NCBI GenBank assembly: GCA_031002005.1
Contig: JARYHS010008074.1
Location: forward strand, 6,146,924-6,210,923
DNA: 64,000 bases
DNA from: Vandiemenella viatica
Taxonomy: Eukaryota > Arthropoda > Insecta > Orthoptera > Morabidae
Reading direction: 5' to 3'
In this document: positions 45,479-57,011 of the stretch, piece by piece
Numbering within the stretch: position 1 is the stretch's first letter
How the letters are laid out: the number at the start of each line of letters is the position of its first letter
Position numbers and translations under genes: made by a program
The notes under the pieces: model-generated
What the model saw: the letters and a program-made list of their open reading frames with translations, nothing else
Database searches by the model: none
What the model was told of the DNA's origin: nothing

Positions 45479-48400
45479 AACACAAAATGTCTTGTATGCT
45501 ACGAATTGCACAACTAAACGCCAGGAGAAGCAAGTTGGTTCTGCATGAGGTGAGGAAGCTATCAGAGGAACATAAATGGGATGTCATATGCCTTCAGGAG
45601 ACACATTCATGCTTCGGGAAGATTCCTTACATGCCGGCATCGTCACAGATAATCTCAACAGGTAGAAACCCTATGACAGCAATAGTAGTGCTATCCAGAC
45701 AAGTTACTGTAACTAAGATAGTGCAGTTCTGTGATGAACATACGACATGTGTGGAGCTCATTGCTGACTGGGGTAGTGTAATTCTCGTCAACATGTATTT
45801 TCAATATAGCGATCCCATTGAACCATACATTGGGAAAATAAGAGAAGTGTGCACTGCCCTAGAAAACAGACCAATAGTGATAATGGCTGACGCCAATGCT
45901 AGATCCGAACTCTGGCACAGCGGGGAGACAAATACGAGAGGCAAGCTTTTAGTGGAAGCTATTAGTGAACTGAATCTAGAAGTAAGAAATCTACCACATA
46001 AACCCTACACATATAGCAACCGAGCAGGAGCTAGGTCAAACATCGATGTAACATTGACCAATCTGCGATGTGGGAACTTATTGAGGAATTGGAACGTTTT
46101 AGAATTTTTAACTACCAGCGATCACAATGTCATTACTTTTGAGTTGGTCAGAGGGAGGAATGATTTTGACACATCGGAGGCGCAGATTTCCAAGGTACAT
46201 TACAACATCCGACGGGCAGACTGGAACAGGCTGAGGGAAAGTTTTGCACAACAGGAAATCATATTACATGATAATGATGTAGATCGAGCCGCAAGAGACC
46301 TTACCCGGGCACTCCAAATATCAATGAGGAGATCTATTCCTCTAAAGAGAATCATTGGCACAGTTGACAGACCTTGGACAGATAGACTTCAAAGACTACG
46401 ACAAAGGATGCACAAAGCAAGAAAAGATTACCAACGTTGCCTCATCTCCAATATTAGAGGACAGCTCCTGGAAAGATACAGACAAATTAAGAGTGAATTC
46501 CAAGAACTGTTAATACTAACTAAACAAAAAAGTTGGGAAACATTTGTGAAAACAAACTTGCGTACAAACCCCTGGGGTATTCCATACAAAATTGCAGCAG
46601 GAAAGGTAAAACCCCCAACTACACTGTCTACTGTGCAGAAACAAGATGGAACCATGACTACGAGCTGGAAATCTACTGCAGAAGTTTTACTACAAGAACT
46701 CCTTCCAGATGATAAAGTGGAAGATGATGAGATGGAGCACAGAGCGCTCCGTCTGGAAATTGACCAACATAGGCAAAGTACCACCGACACTCCAGATATT
46801 AGCATCTTCGAGGTAGTACAAGCAATAAATGCCTTGTCCAGGAATAAAGCTCCGGGTCCGGATGGTATTCCAGCTGAAGTAGTACAAGAACTGGTAGTGC
46901 CAGTAGCCCCCACTCTGTGTAAGCTCTATAATGCATGCCTGCATCAGGGAAGAGTACCAAACATCTGGAAGCAGAGTGAGATATTAATCATCAAGAAGGG
47001 AGATGATAAAGATCCAAAATTGCCTAAATCATATCGACCCATCTGCTTGCTAAACGTGCTGGGAAAAATACAAGAAAAGGTGCTGTAAAAGAGGTTACAA
47101 GAACATTGGGAGAAGGAAGGGATGAACCCAAACCAATATGGATTCAGAGCGGGGAGATCTACAGAGGATGCAATCAACCAGACAATGAATCTGATTCAGA
47201 ACTCAAATCAGAATTACGTGATAGGGATTCTTGTCGATATATCCGGGGCATTTGATAATCTATGGTGGCCTGCACTTTTTGCAAGGCTTAAGGAACTTAA
47301 TTGTCCAAAGAACTTGTATAACTCCTTTAAAGATTACTGTAAGAACAGATATGTTAAACTCAGGTGTCCTGGAGTATCCATTAATAAAAAGCTAACAAAG
47401 GGTTGCCCACAGGGATCCATTTTTGGTCCAATATTTTGGAACATTGGGCTTGAACCGGGAATGGCAAGGCTGCAAAGAATGCCGGAACTCCTGGGACTTG
47501 TTGCCTTTGCAGATGACCTGTTCTTAATTATAGAGGGTAAAACCAGAGCCGAAATTGAGGCTAAAAGCGCAAAGGTTCTGCGTGAACTCAGTCTATGGTG
47601 CAGACAAGTCAAACTAAGATTAGCACCTCAAAAAACCTGTTATATGTTATTGAAAGGTAGATTACAGAGCAATCCAACCATTAAAATAGACGGAGTTACA
47701 ATAAGAAGAAGTCCCTTCAGTCGATACCTTGGTGTGAAATTAGACGAAAGCTTAAATTTTATGGCCCATATGGAGGAAGCATGTGGGAGAGCCACCTCAG
47801 TCATGAATAAACTAATCAGTATGGGGCAAAGGCGTTTCCAACTTACACCGCTTATTATTCGAATATACCACAACACAATATTAACATCAATTGTAGGGTA
47901 TGCAGCCAGCGTCTGGGCGAAACACCTCAGAAAAGCAAAACCCAGCCAACTTTTGAGGAGGACACAGCGAACTATTCTAATCAGGCTGAGTGGTGCTTAT
48001 AAAACAACAGCAACTGATGCCCTTACCGTAGCACTGGGGGTGTGGCCACTGGACTTGGAAGTTCGCAAGCGGGGAGCATTATACTGGCTCAGGAAAGGGA
48101 ATGCGGAACAGGTAGAGAGAATCACGGGAGCACCAGCAACAACAGCTGCAGAAGTAAACAAATTGTTATTGGAAGAATGGCAGCAAAGGTGGAATGTTAG
48201 CACAACAGGAAGAAGGACATATGATATGTTTCCAAGTGTCTGTGAAAGACTCAAAATGTCGCATCTTCACCCATCGCCTGGGCTGGTACATTACATAACG
48301 GGTCATGGCCCTTACAACAGTGAATTGCAAAGAAGAGGAATAGTGGACAATGGTAGCTGTGATTGCGGAAACGAGGGCACTCCGGAACATGTTGTATGGG

Positions 48401-48627
48401 AGTGTATTTCAACAGCAGAACAAAGAACATATTGCGTGACCAGGAATTGTGGTACTTTCTTGATGCAGCTTGCAATCTGGCCTCACAAGCAGCCAAAGAA
48501 AGGTTCTTGGCACTTAGAAACCGTTTCAACCGACAGCGACCAGCGACTGAGCAGTGATAATTCCCGAAGAAAGAAACTCCCGATGGGTCGAAGGAGGACA
48601 CCTCTACTTCCAGAAGTCATCTCCTGA
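45442..48627 (+). pseudogene. R1-like LINE ORF2 (endonuclease + RT), one premature stop
   Basis: About 1,060 codons in one phase, broken only by TAA at 47086-47088. The true start may be ATG 45487 (MSCMLRIAQLNARRSK), where the endonuclease begins. Endonuclease: VICLQETHSC, IMADANARSELWHS, NIDVTLTNL, SDHNVITF. RT: NKAPGPDGIPAEVV, SYRPICLLNVLGKI, (stop), QYGFRAGRSTEDAI, VDISGAFDNLWW, CPQGSIFGPIFW, active site VAFADDLFLI (about 47500-47520), and RYLGVKLDESLNF. A C-terminal CDCGNEGTPEHVVWEC finger (about 48358-48405) is the CCHC-like motif of R1/jockey LINEs. After it another frame (RDQELWYFLDAACNLASQAA) looks more genuine, so there is probably also a frameshift near 48420. Confidence 0.9.
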
Positions 48628-49150
48628 GGGAGGTAAGTTACTCCGAAGTGGCTGTGCCGGGAGTAAATGTGTAAAAGTGTAGTAAATATACAAAGTGAGA
48701 AACAGTGAGACAACAGTGCAGTAAGTGATTTGTGTATGTGAATGTTTCCTTGTTTAATTATATATAATAGTATCTGTGTGTGAACGTATGTTATTCAAAT
48801 TACAAATTTACAGTATATATCAAAAATAAGAACACTAACACATATCAAATATATGCTTACACATTGTTAATTTAATTATGTAACTAATTTCTGTGAAATT
48901 TGAAAGTTTATGCGTTACAAACTAGTTTTACATCCTGAACAATATTTAGCTATTATTTGCAAACTATAATTAACTTATGTACCTCTTGTAATATATTGGA
49001 AATATGGGCCCAGAATAGAAACTAGGTGCTGGGCTATTATGTACCAGGATATAATAAAAAAAAAAAAAAAACCATGGAAAACCCAAATCTGGATGCCCGG
49101 ACGGGGATTCGAACCGCCGTCCTCCCGAATGCGAGGCCACATAAATTACC

Positions 49151-50098
49151 ATCACATTTAATTTCATTATACACCTTACTAAATCACGAGCAGTAACAGT
49201 CACTTTATTGCGATGTAAACTTGACCAGGAATATTAATGAAAGTTGTCTTAGGTTTGTAGAGAATTATGAACTTTCCGTTGCACACTGTAATTTACAAGC
49301 ATTTTAGTAGAAATTTTTTTTTAATTACGTAACTGCAATAATGAATGTAGTTTCATATGTATTCAGTATTTATTTACCTGTGATCTAAAATAATAATTCA
49401 AGTTGCTAATGTATTAATGCACAAGTGATAGAAGCTTTGATTTTGTAGCGGTATTATTAGTGGAGTTTGTGACTTAATGAAATGCAGCCTGGGCCAAAAT
49501 GAGAACTGAAACATTATTAATTATTTGAGCTTCTTTCACGAGCACCATTTTAGTGATGTCATGTATCGCTTTATAATGATATTGTATCAAAAGAATATAT
49601 AATAAGCTTGGATGATTTAGCAGAACACACGGCATTGCTCAAAGTAAATTTCTGAAATTTATAAATGTTTTATTCAGATAGTGGAGTGTCAGACAAGCAG
49701 AGTAGTGATTTGCCGGTAGACATTCAATCCTGTTTGCAGATTGAGAAACCTATTATGAATAAAGAATCAATTACTACTTTAACATTGTAATTTATATTTC
49801 AGAGCAGAATTAATTGATGTAACCCACATATCTTCAAAACAAAATCAATATTCAGAGAGCAAATTAAGTTCACTTTAAAAACAAAAATATTAGTAAATTT
49901 CAGATATTCAGCGCAAATCAAAATATACATTTTTAGTTTCGCAATTTTTTAACGAGATCAACGTCCTTAGGCCACTCAGGTATTTATTTGCTCTTTGATT
50001 GTTAGTAATTTTTTTGGATGTTTAGTAGCTTCCATCATATTTTGATGTTTTGAGTTTCCATTAATTAAAACAATATTAATTTTTATTCGCAAGTCTTG
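49151..50098 (+). other. Helitron internal non-coding region
   Basis: Continuation of Helitron sequence after the SINE duplication. It contains the second copy of the diverged internal repeat (about 49440-49580). No gene. Confidence 0.4.
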
Positions 50099-50118
50099 AA
50101 AGTAGTAATTTTAAGAGA

Positions 50119-51204
50119 TGCCGGGTAAACGAAAGTCAAATCTTTCAATGAAATGTAAGAAAACTACGGCTGTGAAAATAGCCAAAACCCAGGAACAAAT
50201 CCTCTAGCAGAGCTGCACAGGGTTGAGCACTTAGCACGTATTGCGTCTTCTGGGGATGCTGAATTGCCAGAGCAGTCGCAAGTTGGGTGATGACACCAAA
50301 CTGAATACTTGGTGTCTGGACGATCACACCGGGAAAAACGCGTGCTCGGTGCTAAGAGCAAGCGGATTGGCAATCGATCTCAAGAGCTTCTGAAACACCG
50401 AAGCAAACAAAAAGACGGCAACAACAATACGCCACATATTTGGCATTGCAACGAGTTGCTGAAACACCTGAACAAACGCAAACTCGTTACTAATGATTTC
50501 CCGAGCATTCAACTAAATATTATCAATGACGAAAACTGGTTATCTGAGAGGACAATACTTGCCCCAAAAAATGATTCTTGAGCTAAAAAAAATATTAGAG
50601 GAAACAGTCGGGGAATTGACAACACACTCTTCCATCGATACAGTAATGTTAACTGACGATACTGCTACCTACCCCGTCGAGTTTTCAAACTCCTTCGAGT
50701 TATCTGGGCTATCGTCCCACAAACTCCAGCTTAAGGTTGGCACTCGAGTTCTCCTGATGCGTAATCTTGACCCCCCTCCCCTCAAGGTATTGGAATGGCA
50801 CCAGATTACACATCACAGAACTAGGAAGAAACATTGTGAAGGCAACGATTCTTACCGGTGCATCTAAAGGGGAAGCTGTTATAATTCTGCGTATCCCAAT
50901 TATTCCCAGTAATATTCCCTTTGAATTTAAAATATTACAGTTCCCATTAAAAATTGCATTTTCAATGACAATTAATAAATCGCAAGGTCAAACGTTGAAA
51001 TTGGTGGGAATACACTTGGATACTCACTGCTTTTCCGTTGGTCAACTATATGTTGCCTGCTCGCGGGTATCGAGTGCAAAAAATTTATACGTTTTTTTTT
51101 TTCTTTTTCAGAAAATAACAAGTCATACAATATATATACCGAAGTATTTAACTGAAAATACTCCTAACACACAGAATATTTTTATTGTTTTAAAAGTTCG
51201 ATGA
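50119..51204 (+). pseudogene. Helitron Pif1-like helicase, internally deleted
   Basis: The N-terminal Helitron peptide MPGKRKSNLSMKCKK (50119) is followed, after decayed sequence, by the C-terminal part of the helicase: NWLSERTILAPKND (about 50535-50578), SIDTVMLTDD, YPVEFSNSFELSGLSSHKL and LKVGTRVLLMRNLDPP in one frame to 50800. Then TRLHITELGRNIVKATILTG, AFSMTINKSQGQTL (motif V) and QLYVACSRVSS (motif VI) follow in another frame to 51204. The HUH Rep nuclease and the Walker A/B half of the helicase are missing. A frameshift lies near 50790. Function is lost. Confidence 0.85.
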
Positions 51205-51299
51205 AGTTGTTTGGAACAAATAAAAACTTGTTATTTTATTGCCGTATTTATTACTACTATCAACAATAAAAATAGCTCTAAAAAAAATTGTATGGTCGT

Positions 51300-51590
51300 A
51301 TTGACCTGGTGGCAAGGCTTCATTACGTCTACGCAATCAGCCCCTTTCGTAGCCGCTTAACCTAACACAGTAATCCTACTAGGGACAGAGGACCTACAGT
51401 TCAACGTGTAATGAGAACCACGTGAGCATTCTGGCGCACTTCACATCACACAACAACCTGTGTCAGAGGTGAAGGTTGAGCTAGGGACCTTTGAAAATCC
51501 TCTGCGAGACTGTGATTCAAGCTGGGGACTTTTCCATCTCCAGCTGGACTCCCTTACCACTGAGCAACCAGACCTCTCAAGAAAATCTTA
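51300..51590 (-). mobile_element. Candidate second SINE family (tRNA-like head)
   Basis: On the minus strand, 51575 downward reads TGGTTGCTCAGTGGTAAGGG, a good A-box, and about 40 bases on, AGCTTGAATCACAGTC, a weak B-box. The spacing fits a tRNA-derived promoter. The body does not match the other SINEs in the window. No duplication is evident. It could instead be the Helitron's own 3' region with a chance match. Confidence 0.4.
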
Positions 51591-51636
51591 TATTACAACA
51601 CTCTTCCACGCAGACGAAGTCGCGAGTAACTGCTAA

Positions 51637-52402
51637 TGTAATATAAATCAGCTAGAGAAAAAGTTTGCTGGGCTACAGGTTCAATTCAGTCAAGGTGTTG
51701 TTCCCTTAACAGGTAATCCAATTGTCAGTGCTGATGTTAAGGTAGAGTTTAAATTCTATGATAGTGGAAGGCTACACCCTATAGAATTTATACAGAATTT
51801 TGAGTTATCTGACTATTTTAATGTGTTACCTGACAGTAAGAAAATTGCACTTGTGTGTAAACATCTAAAGTCTTATGCTAGGACATGTGGCGATAGGCAA
51901 GTTAGGGAAATGAATGATTATAATCTGTTCAAAGAAAACTTTCTGAAACATTTTTGGTTAACAAGCAAGCAGATTCAGGAGAAGAGAGAATTGATGACTG
52001 ATAGGCTCTACAAACTGCGTAGCAAGACTCGGCAAGATGTTGGATCAGGTGTAAATACTTAGACCATCCTTATGGGGAAGAATAATTCATTGAATTGATA
52101 GGAGCTAGGCTACCTCATCAAACAAGAAATTTAATAGCTACTTTGGATGAAATCAAAGCAGAAAGGGGTTCTGAGTTATTGTGGCGTATGGATGCTCAAG
52201 AGTCATTCTCGGTTCAGTATTACAATCATTACCGTAGGAGGGAGAGCAGAAGTCCTCCAAGGTGGAATCGTAGGTCGAGAGATGCTAGGTCCAGGGGAAG
52301 AGGTCATGATAATTATGCAAGGAGATATGATAAAGGGGGAGTAAGAGAACAAAACACACAGCCTGAAAGGGAAAAACAGCGTGGGGGGCAGCCAAACTAA
52401 AA
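51637..52402 (+). pseudogene. Gypsy-like gag, capsid and basic C-terminal part
   Basis: The frame is open from the first base after the Helitron to 52062 (QLEKKFAGLQVQF, HPIEFIQNFELSDYFNVLP, ALVCKHLKSYARTCGDRQV, FKENFLKHFW), the helical pattern of a Ty3/gypsy-type capsid. After a stop at 52060 a second frame (52095-52400) continues with RLPHQTRNLIATLDE, then an Arg/Gly/Ser-rich RRRESRSPPRWNRRSRD tail like the nucleic-acid-binding part of gag. I see no CCHC knuckle. Coding phase matches the coiled-coil part before the Helitron. Confidence 0.65.
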
Positions 52403-52427
52403 ACTGCCACTGCGTTAGACCCCAACA

Positions 52428-53116
52428 GTGGTGGGAAAGAGTTTGGGTCCAGGTACTAGTCCCCATGAGGTAAATTCTATATTTAAAAACACTGGTAGTT
52501 CAAATGTTACTAAGGATTTGGTTAGTAGAAAGTCAAAAGAGAGTGTTCATAAGGAAGCATTTGGCTCTAATAACAATAAAATTGTCCGAGAGATGGAAGT
52601 CCTTCCTAATGATGATCAGGTAGTTGATCTGTGTGTAAGAGAAATAGTTTCTAATGTTAATGCATATGTAGTAGCACCTCCAAAATGTGACAAAGTTGTA
52701 ACTCCTGGAGGTGGCAAGGAAGTTGGTGAACATAACGTGGATAGTAATCCCATTGTGGTAGACAGTGTAATTGGGGGGGGGGGGGGGCAGCAAGTGAATT
52801 TTATATAGTAATGAGTGATGTAATTAATGATTTTGATGATACAACGGTTGATGACAGGGTAGAGCAGAAAGAGGATCATCAGAGTTCCTTATCACTCATT
52901 TCCGTATGTGAAAGTAATAAATTTTGCGTAGAAGATTTACGGGATGGTCACAGGTTAGTTACCAAAGATAATGCAGTATTTGTAGTATATAGTATAATAT
53001 GGCTATCTGAAACTAGTGTGATCCAGCATGGCATAGTTGAGGGGTTTCTCGGATATGTTGAGGATGAAGACCCAGATGAGGAGGAGAATAGTGAGTTAGG
53101 AACTGAGGGAGAGTGA
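52428..53116 (+). pseudogene. Unrecognised acidic ORFs downstream of gag
   Basis: Two adjacent frames (52428-52808 and 52811-53116) split by a G-run at 52772-52787. They are rich in Asp/Glu/Val, with no protease or RT motif that I recognise. Position after gag suggests the gag-pol junction of the same element. No pol follows, so the element is truncated here. Confidence 0.4.
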
Positions 53117-56100
53117 AAATCCCGAAGTTGGAAAAACGTTCTGAATGTGACTTAGCTGATACGTTGTTTAGCTCTTTATTTGATGTAGGTGATGGTATTG
53201 AAGCAACGGGTGGGAGTAAGAAGTTTCATTTACCAGTTTCTGATTTGTAAAAACGTACAGAATGTGACTTGGGTAACACAATGTTTTGTACATTCTTTGA
53301 TGTAGAAGGGTAATAGTGAAGTAGTAGTTGCTGAGTGATGGAGGAAGTCATTGAGCCAGATGTTAGGACAGTTTGTTAGGTATAGATAGTACATAGTCAT
53401 CAGTTAATGGATAATAGAACTGGAAGTAATGAGGGACTGAACTGCAATAGTGTTGATTGTAAATTTGTATTGCCAGTTGATTCAGCAACATTGCTGTTAA
53501 GGGACAAACAACTTGCAAAAACAGAACCATATAACCCATCAGCTGTTCTATGTATATGCCAAAGTCTGCTGTTTGAGATCATTCAAAGTTTATGTCTCTG
53601 TCAGTATATAGTGAAGCTCTGTGTACATAGAAGGGGAGTATCAGACGTTCGGTCAAAAGTAGAAGAAAATTGGAAGGTTCGAAAAAAGTAATTTATATAG
53701 TTTTAGGTTTTCAGGGAAATACTGGAACCCACTTTTACAATAAGATGTAGGGACCTAACAAATGTTTGGGGAGAGGTGCCCTAATGTCTGCTATTTTTAT
53801 GAGAATTAGTTTTTGGTGTGCGTGTTTTGGAGAGGGGTCACTATGGATAAATTTATGGTTTTGTAAGTAAAATTGTGTCAATAAGTGAATATAAATAGCT
53901 AGTTTGTATACTCCTGTTAGAATAGTAGATATGATGATACATAATGTTTAAGATATTGTAAGCTACCTTACTCTTGGCATTTTCAATAGCTGGTTAAGAA
54001 CCGACGAAATTTGGGGGTTAACATTGACACAAGATACTGCAGCCCAAAAATCGAATCAGCAACACCCTAAAGCAAGAAAAGTAAATAAACAGGACGCCAT
54101 CAAATTACAAAGTAAAGGCTAATCGAAACTTCGTATCCGAAAGATTATAGAGTTCTTATGACAAAAGGAAAATTATAATTCGTATCTCCTTCCAGCTAAA
54201 TTATCCACTATCACAACTTGACATTCAAACTTCACTTTTACAATCACGGTTCCTATCAACGACAAAGTTCTTCGTAAAAAAGTTTGCACACACCGAATTG
54301 CACTGCATAGTAACTACACCGCTCACCGCTCACCGCTAGCCGCACTCTGTGCCGGCTACCGAGTTCCAAGGCACTACTTCATAGCCGGCAGAAAGTGACT
54401 CCAGTTGTGACCTTGAAACTCTGGGACATTTCTTCTCTCAACTTTACTTTGGAAGAGGTGTCTGTAAGAGTTTGTTCAATGAGGGTGCATGTTTTATAAT
54501 CTATATATAATATATGGAGGAAGCAATCAAAAAGGAGTGAAAGATTAAAATGCAAAGCGAATATTCAAAAAGAAATAATTACTACTCTCTGAAATACTGA
54601 TTGAATTTTCCAATTAATAAATTTGAGGTTGCAGATAAATTAGTAAATAGCATAAAGAAATTAAGAAGGAAATTTTGTCTGAATATGACACTACCAAAAC
54701 AAAAATCAAGAAGAATATAAACGTTAAAAGTAGCACTAATCCAGTTATACAAAAGCATTGTTTGGAAGTGAGGGATGGACCAGAAAGAAAGTAAATTAAG
54801 GAATTCAAAAATTAATGTTAAAAACTAAGTGAACTGGTAAAATATGACAAAATATTCTAGATTGAAGAAAACGCTACGTGCATGACAGGCCATCAGGTCA
54901 CATATTAATTCATTCCAGTTTTGTTCAATTGTTTTGATATTGTTCTGTTCAAGGATAGATATGTAAAATACAAAGACTACAATATATGTACTCTTGAAAA
55001 TGAATATAGGTGTCACGTGACGACAGCGGCAGAGTTTATGACTGCCGAAACTTCGTGTTTTTTGTCGATGGACTCAATCAGTTAGTTACCTGAGAGGATT
55101 TTATTCAAATTCAATGTTGGCAAAAACCTCCAGTCTTACATATATAGGTAGTTTTGGTATAATAATACAAACAGATTAACTCAAGGTAGAAAGAGATGGG
55201 GGAAAAGAGATGAGGGATTGTTTCAAATCAGTTTGGAAGTATATAGGGGCAACTGGGCAGTATATCTGTGCCGGATAGTCATGTGACCAACTTCGACCAA
55301 TGAGGGGAGTCTGGGAGTAGAGTAGGGATTGCCGGGAGGCAAGTCGTGAGATGCGTGGCTCCGACAAAAACGCAAAGCGTGAATTGATTAGTGCGGGATA
55401 TAGTGAAGTAATGGTTCAGCATGGTGCCAGGTTGATTAAATAGTTCAGAACAGGGAAAATAGGCGGTGCAAATAGAAAACGACAGCTACTTCATTGTAAG
55501 GAACATTGTGTGTGATCTCGAGTAACTAATAATGGTCGAACTCATTATCAAGCTGGTGGAAGTGTTAACAATCGCAGGAACCTGTATCACGCAAATACGA
55601 AATTCTGATATAAAAATTCACGGTCTTATTTGAAACCTAAAACATTTCAAAACCTTTTCCTACATCCCATTGGTGATGACCAGATCCGAACTTGTGTAAT
55701 TAATCAACTGTATCAGAACGATAAACAGAATACTTTTTATTTTTTATGTTACACAGTCTAGAGTATAGAGTCAAGGAAAATGAATTTATATGAGCAATTG
55801 CATTTTTGGTTTTGTATCAGCTATTTAGGTGCACTGCTAAGTCACCGTAGAAGCATGAACACTGCTGATTAATAGAGATCATTGTCAAAGCATTTGAGAT
55901 GACCACTAAGTCAAAAAGTGAAATTCATTTAGCATTATTGGCCTTCCCCATATGCATTTTGCACACGTAATGACTGAGTTTGAATTTGATTCACCTATAT
56001 CATAGCTACTTTAACATCGGGCAAAGAGGAACTACACATTTACACAAAATCCTAACCACAACAGATTCAAACATACCTGTAGGTGTCACATGAATAAAGA

Positions 56101-56362
56101 ATTTTTTTTGCTGAAGGCAAAACTAGTTTTGAAGACCACAAACATTCTGATAAAATTTCAAATCGAAGTAAGACCATTGTGATCACAATTTGAATACCTT
56201 AATTATTGAATCTTTCAGTATTTTAAATGATCCTAGACTAATACTTTTCTCTAAAACTACACCAGAGGGTAATTTCTTCTAATCACCTCATACCATCACA
56301 AAATTATTTCAGCTGCTATTTTTTATATTATGTCGCAATAACCTGAGTAAAAAACTAGCTAA
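53117..56362. other. No gene recognised
   Basis: AT-rich. A GGGGG run followed by TTAACATTGACAC near 54011 could be a polypurine tract and LTR start, but no partner LTR is found. A tandem CTCACCGCTCACCGCT lies at about 54322-54340. The open frames are short and without family resemblance. Confidence 0.3.
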
Positions 56363-56795
56363 ATGTTTTATATGGAGTGTAGGACTATATGGGGCAGAAA
56401 CAAGGACACTACGCAAAGAAGATCTAAAGGGGTTGGAAGCATTCATACTGTGGATATGGAGGAGAGTGGAGAAAATAAGTTGGAAGGACTAAGGAATGAT
56501 GAAGTGCTGGAATTAGTAGGAAAGGAAAGGTCGCTTATAGAAACAATAAGGAACAGAAAAAGGAACTGCATTGGAACTGCATGTTGAAGAATGAGTGCCT
56601 GCTTAAAAATGCTCTGGAGGAATTGTAAACGGAAGGAAAGAAGAGGACAGCGAAGCTGGAAAATGATTGATGACATCATGCTAAATGGGAACTATGTAGA
56701 GACGAAGAGAATGGCGGAACAAAGGGAGGCTCGGAAGGCTGTCACAGTGCGTGGACCAGCTGAATAGCAGAAAACCTATCATGATGATGATCTCA
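56363..56795 (+). pseudogene. LINE 3' fragment (RTE/CR1-like C terminus)
   Basis: Plus-strand reading gives GAETRTLRKEDLKGLEAF, WIWRRVEKISW, NDEVLELVGKERSLIETI and NRKRNCIG, then EGRRGQRSWKMIDDI and a final MAEQREARKAVTV, the C-terminal pattern of a LINE RT. The 3' end is AACCTATCATGATGATGA, a trinucleotide tail. There are at least two frameshifts. 5'-truncated. Confidence 0.75.
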
Positions 56796-57011
56796 CAATA
56801 AAACCATCAGGTATTTGGAATTTAGCATTTAACAAAGTTGGAGTATGTGAAGAATTATTTGATTACTGTTTTAGGTGATTTATTTTTTGTAATTTTCAAG
56901 TCTTCAAAATTATTATTATTGTACCTTTAAATTGTTTAGCAAGTTTTTTATTCCTTGAAAATTCTTACTGATTAGCAGCAATTAATTGATTGTTTCTCCT
57001 GTTAAGTGATT

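Larger units (their letters stand above)
44554..49068 (+). mobile_element. R1-like LINE, nearly full length
   Basis: A 4.5-kb plus-strand non-LTR element with a poly-A tail (49056-49071). It is flanked by AAACCGTGGA (44544-44553) and AAACCATGGA (49069-49078), a 10-bp duplication with one mismatch inside SINE sequence. Two ORFs overlap (44705-45478; 45442-48627). It did not insert in 28S rDNA, so it is not a canonical R1 insertion; the R1-clade call rests on the ORF2 protein pattern. Confidence 0.9.
44404..49139 (-). mobile_element. tRNA-derived SINE interrupted by an R1-like LINE
   Basis: The SINE pieces are 44404-44553 (3' part: poly-A, ACGTTAAACTGTT, GCCATGGCC, AAATCACTCC on the minus strand) and 49069-49139 (5' part with the B box GGTTCGAATCCCC at about 49106-49118). 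An 11-bp duplication CATAAATTACC flanks the outside (44393-44403 and 49140-49150). The A box is lost, so the copy is slightly 5'-truncated. The two halves join without overlap once the LINE's own duplication is allowed for. Confidence 0.9.
43004..51636 (+). mobile_element. Helitron with Rep lost, carrying nested SINE and LINE
   Basis: It starts TCTATATATCTATAAATGAG after an A, followed by the usual Helitron 5' region (GTGTGTTTGGATGTACTTC, ATGAAATTTGGCA, ATAGGATAAATTTTATCCCG). It ends with a hairpin CGC-GAC-GAA-GTC-GCG (51609-51624) and then CTAA at 51633-51636 before a T. Helicase coding remains at 50119-51204. The insertion is between A and T without duplication and leaves the gag codon phase unchanged. 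Of its 8.6 kb, 4.7 kb is the nested SINE plus LINE. Confidence 0.75.

Noticed and set aside
46428..46944. 161- and 84-codon minus-strand frames
   Set aside because: Antisense shadows of the R1-like ORF2.
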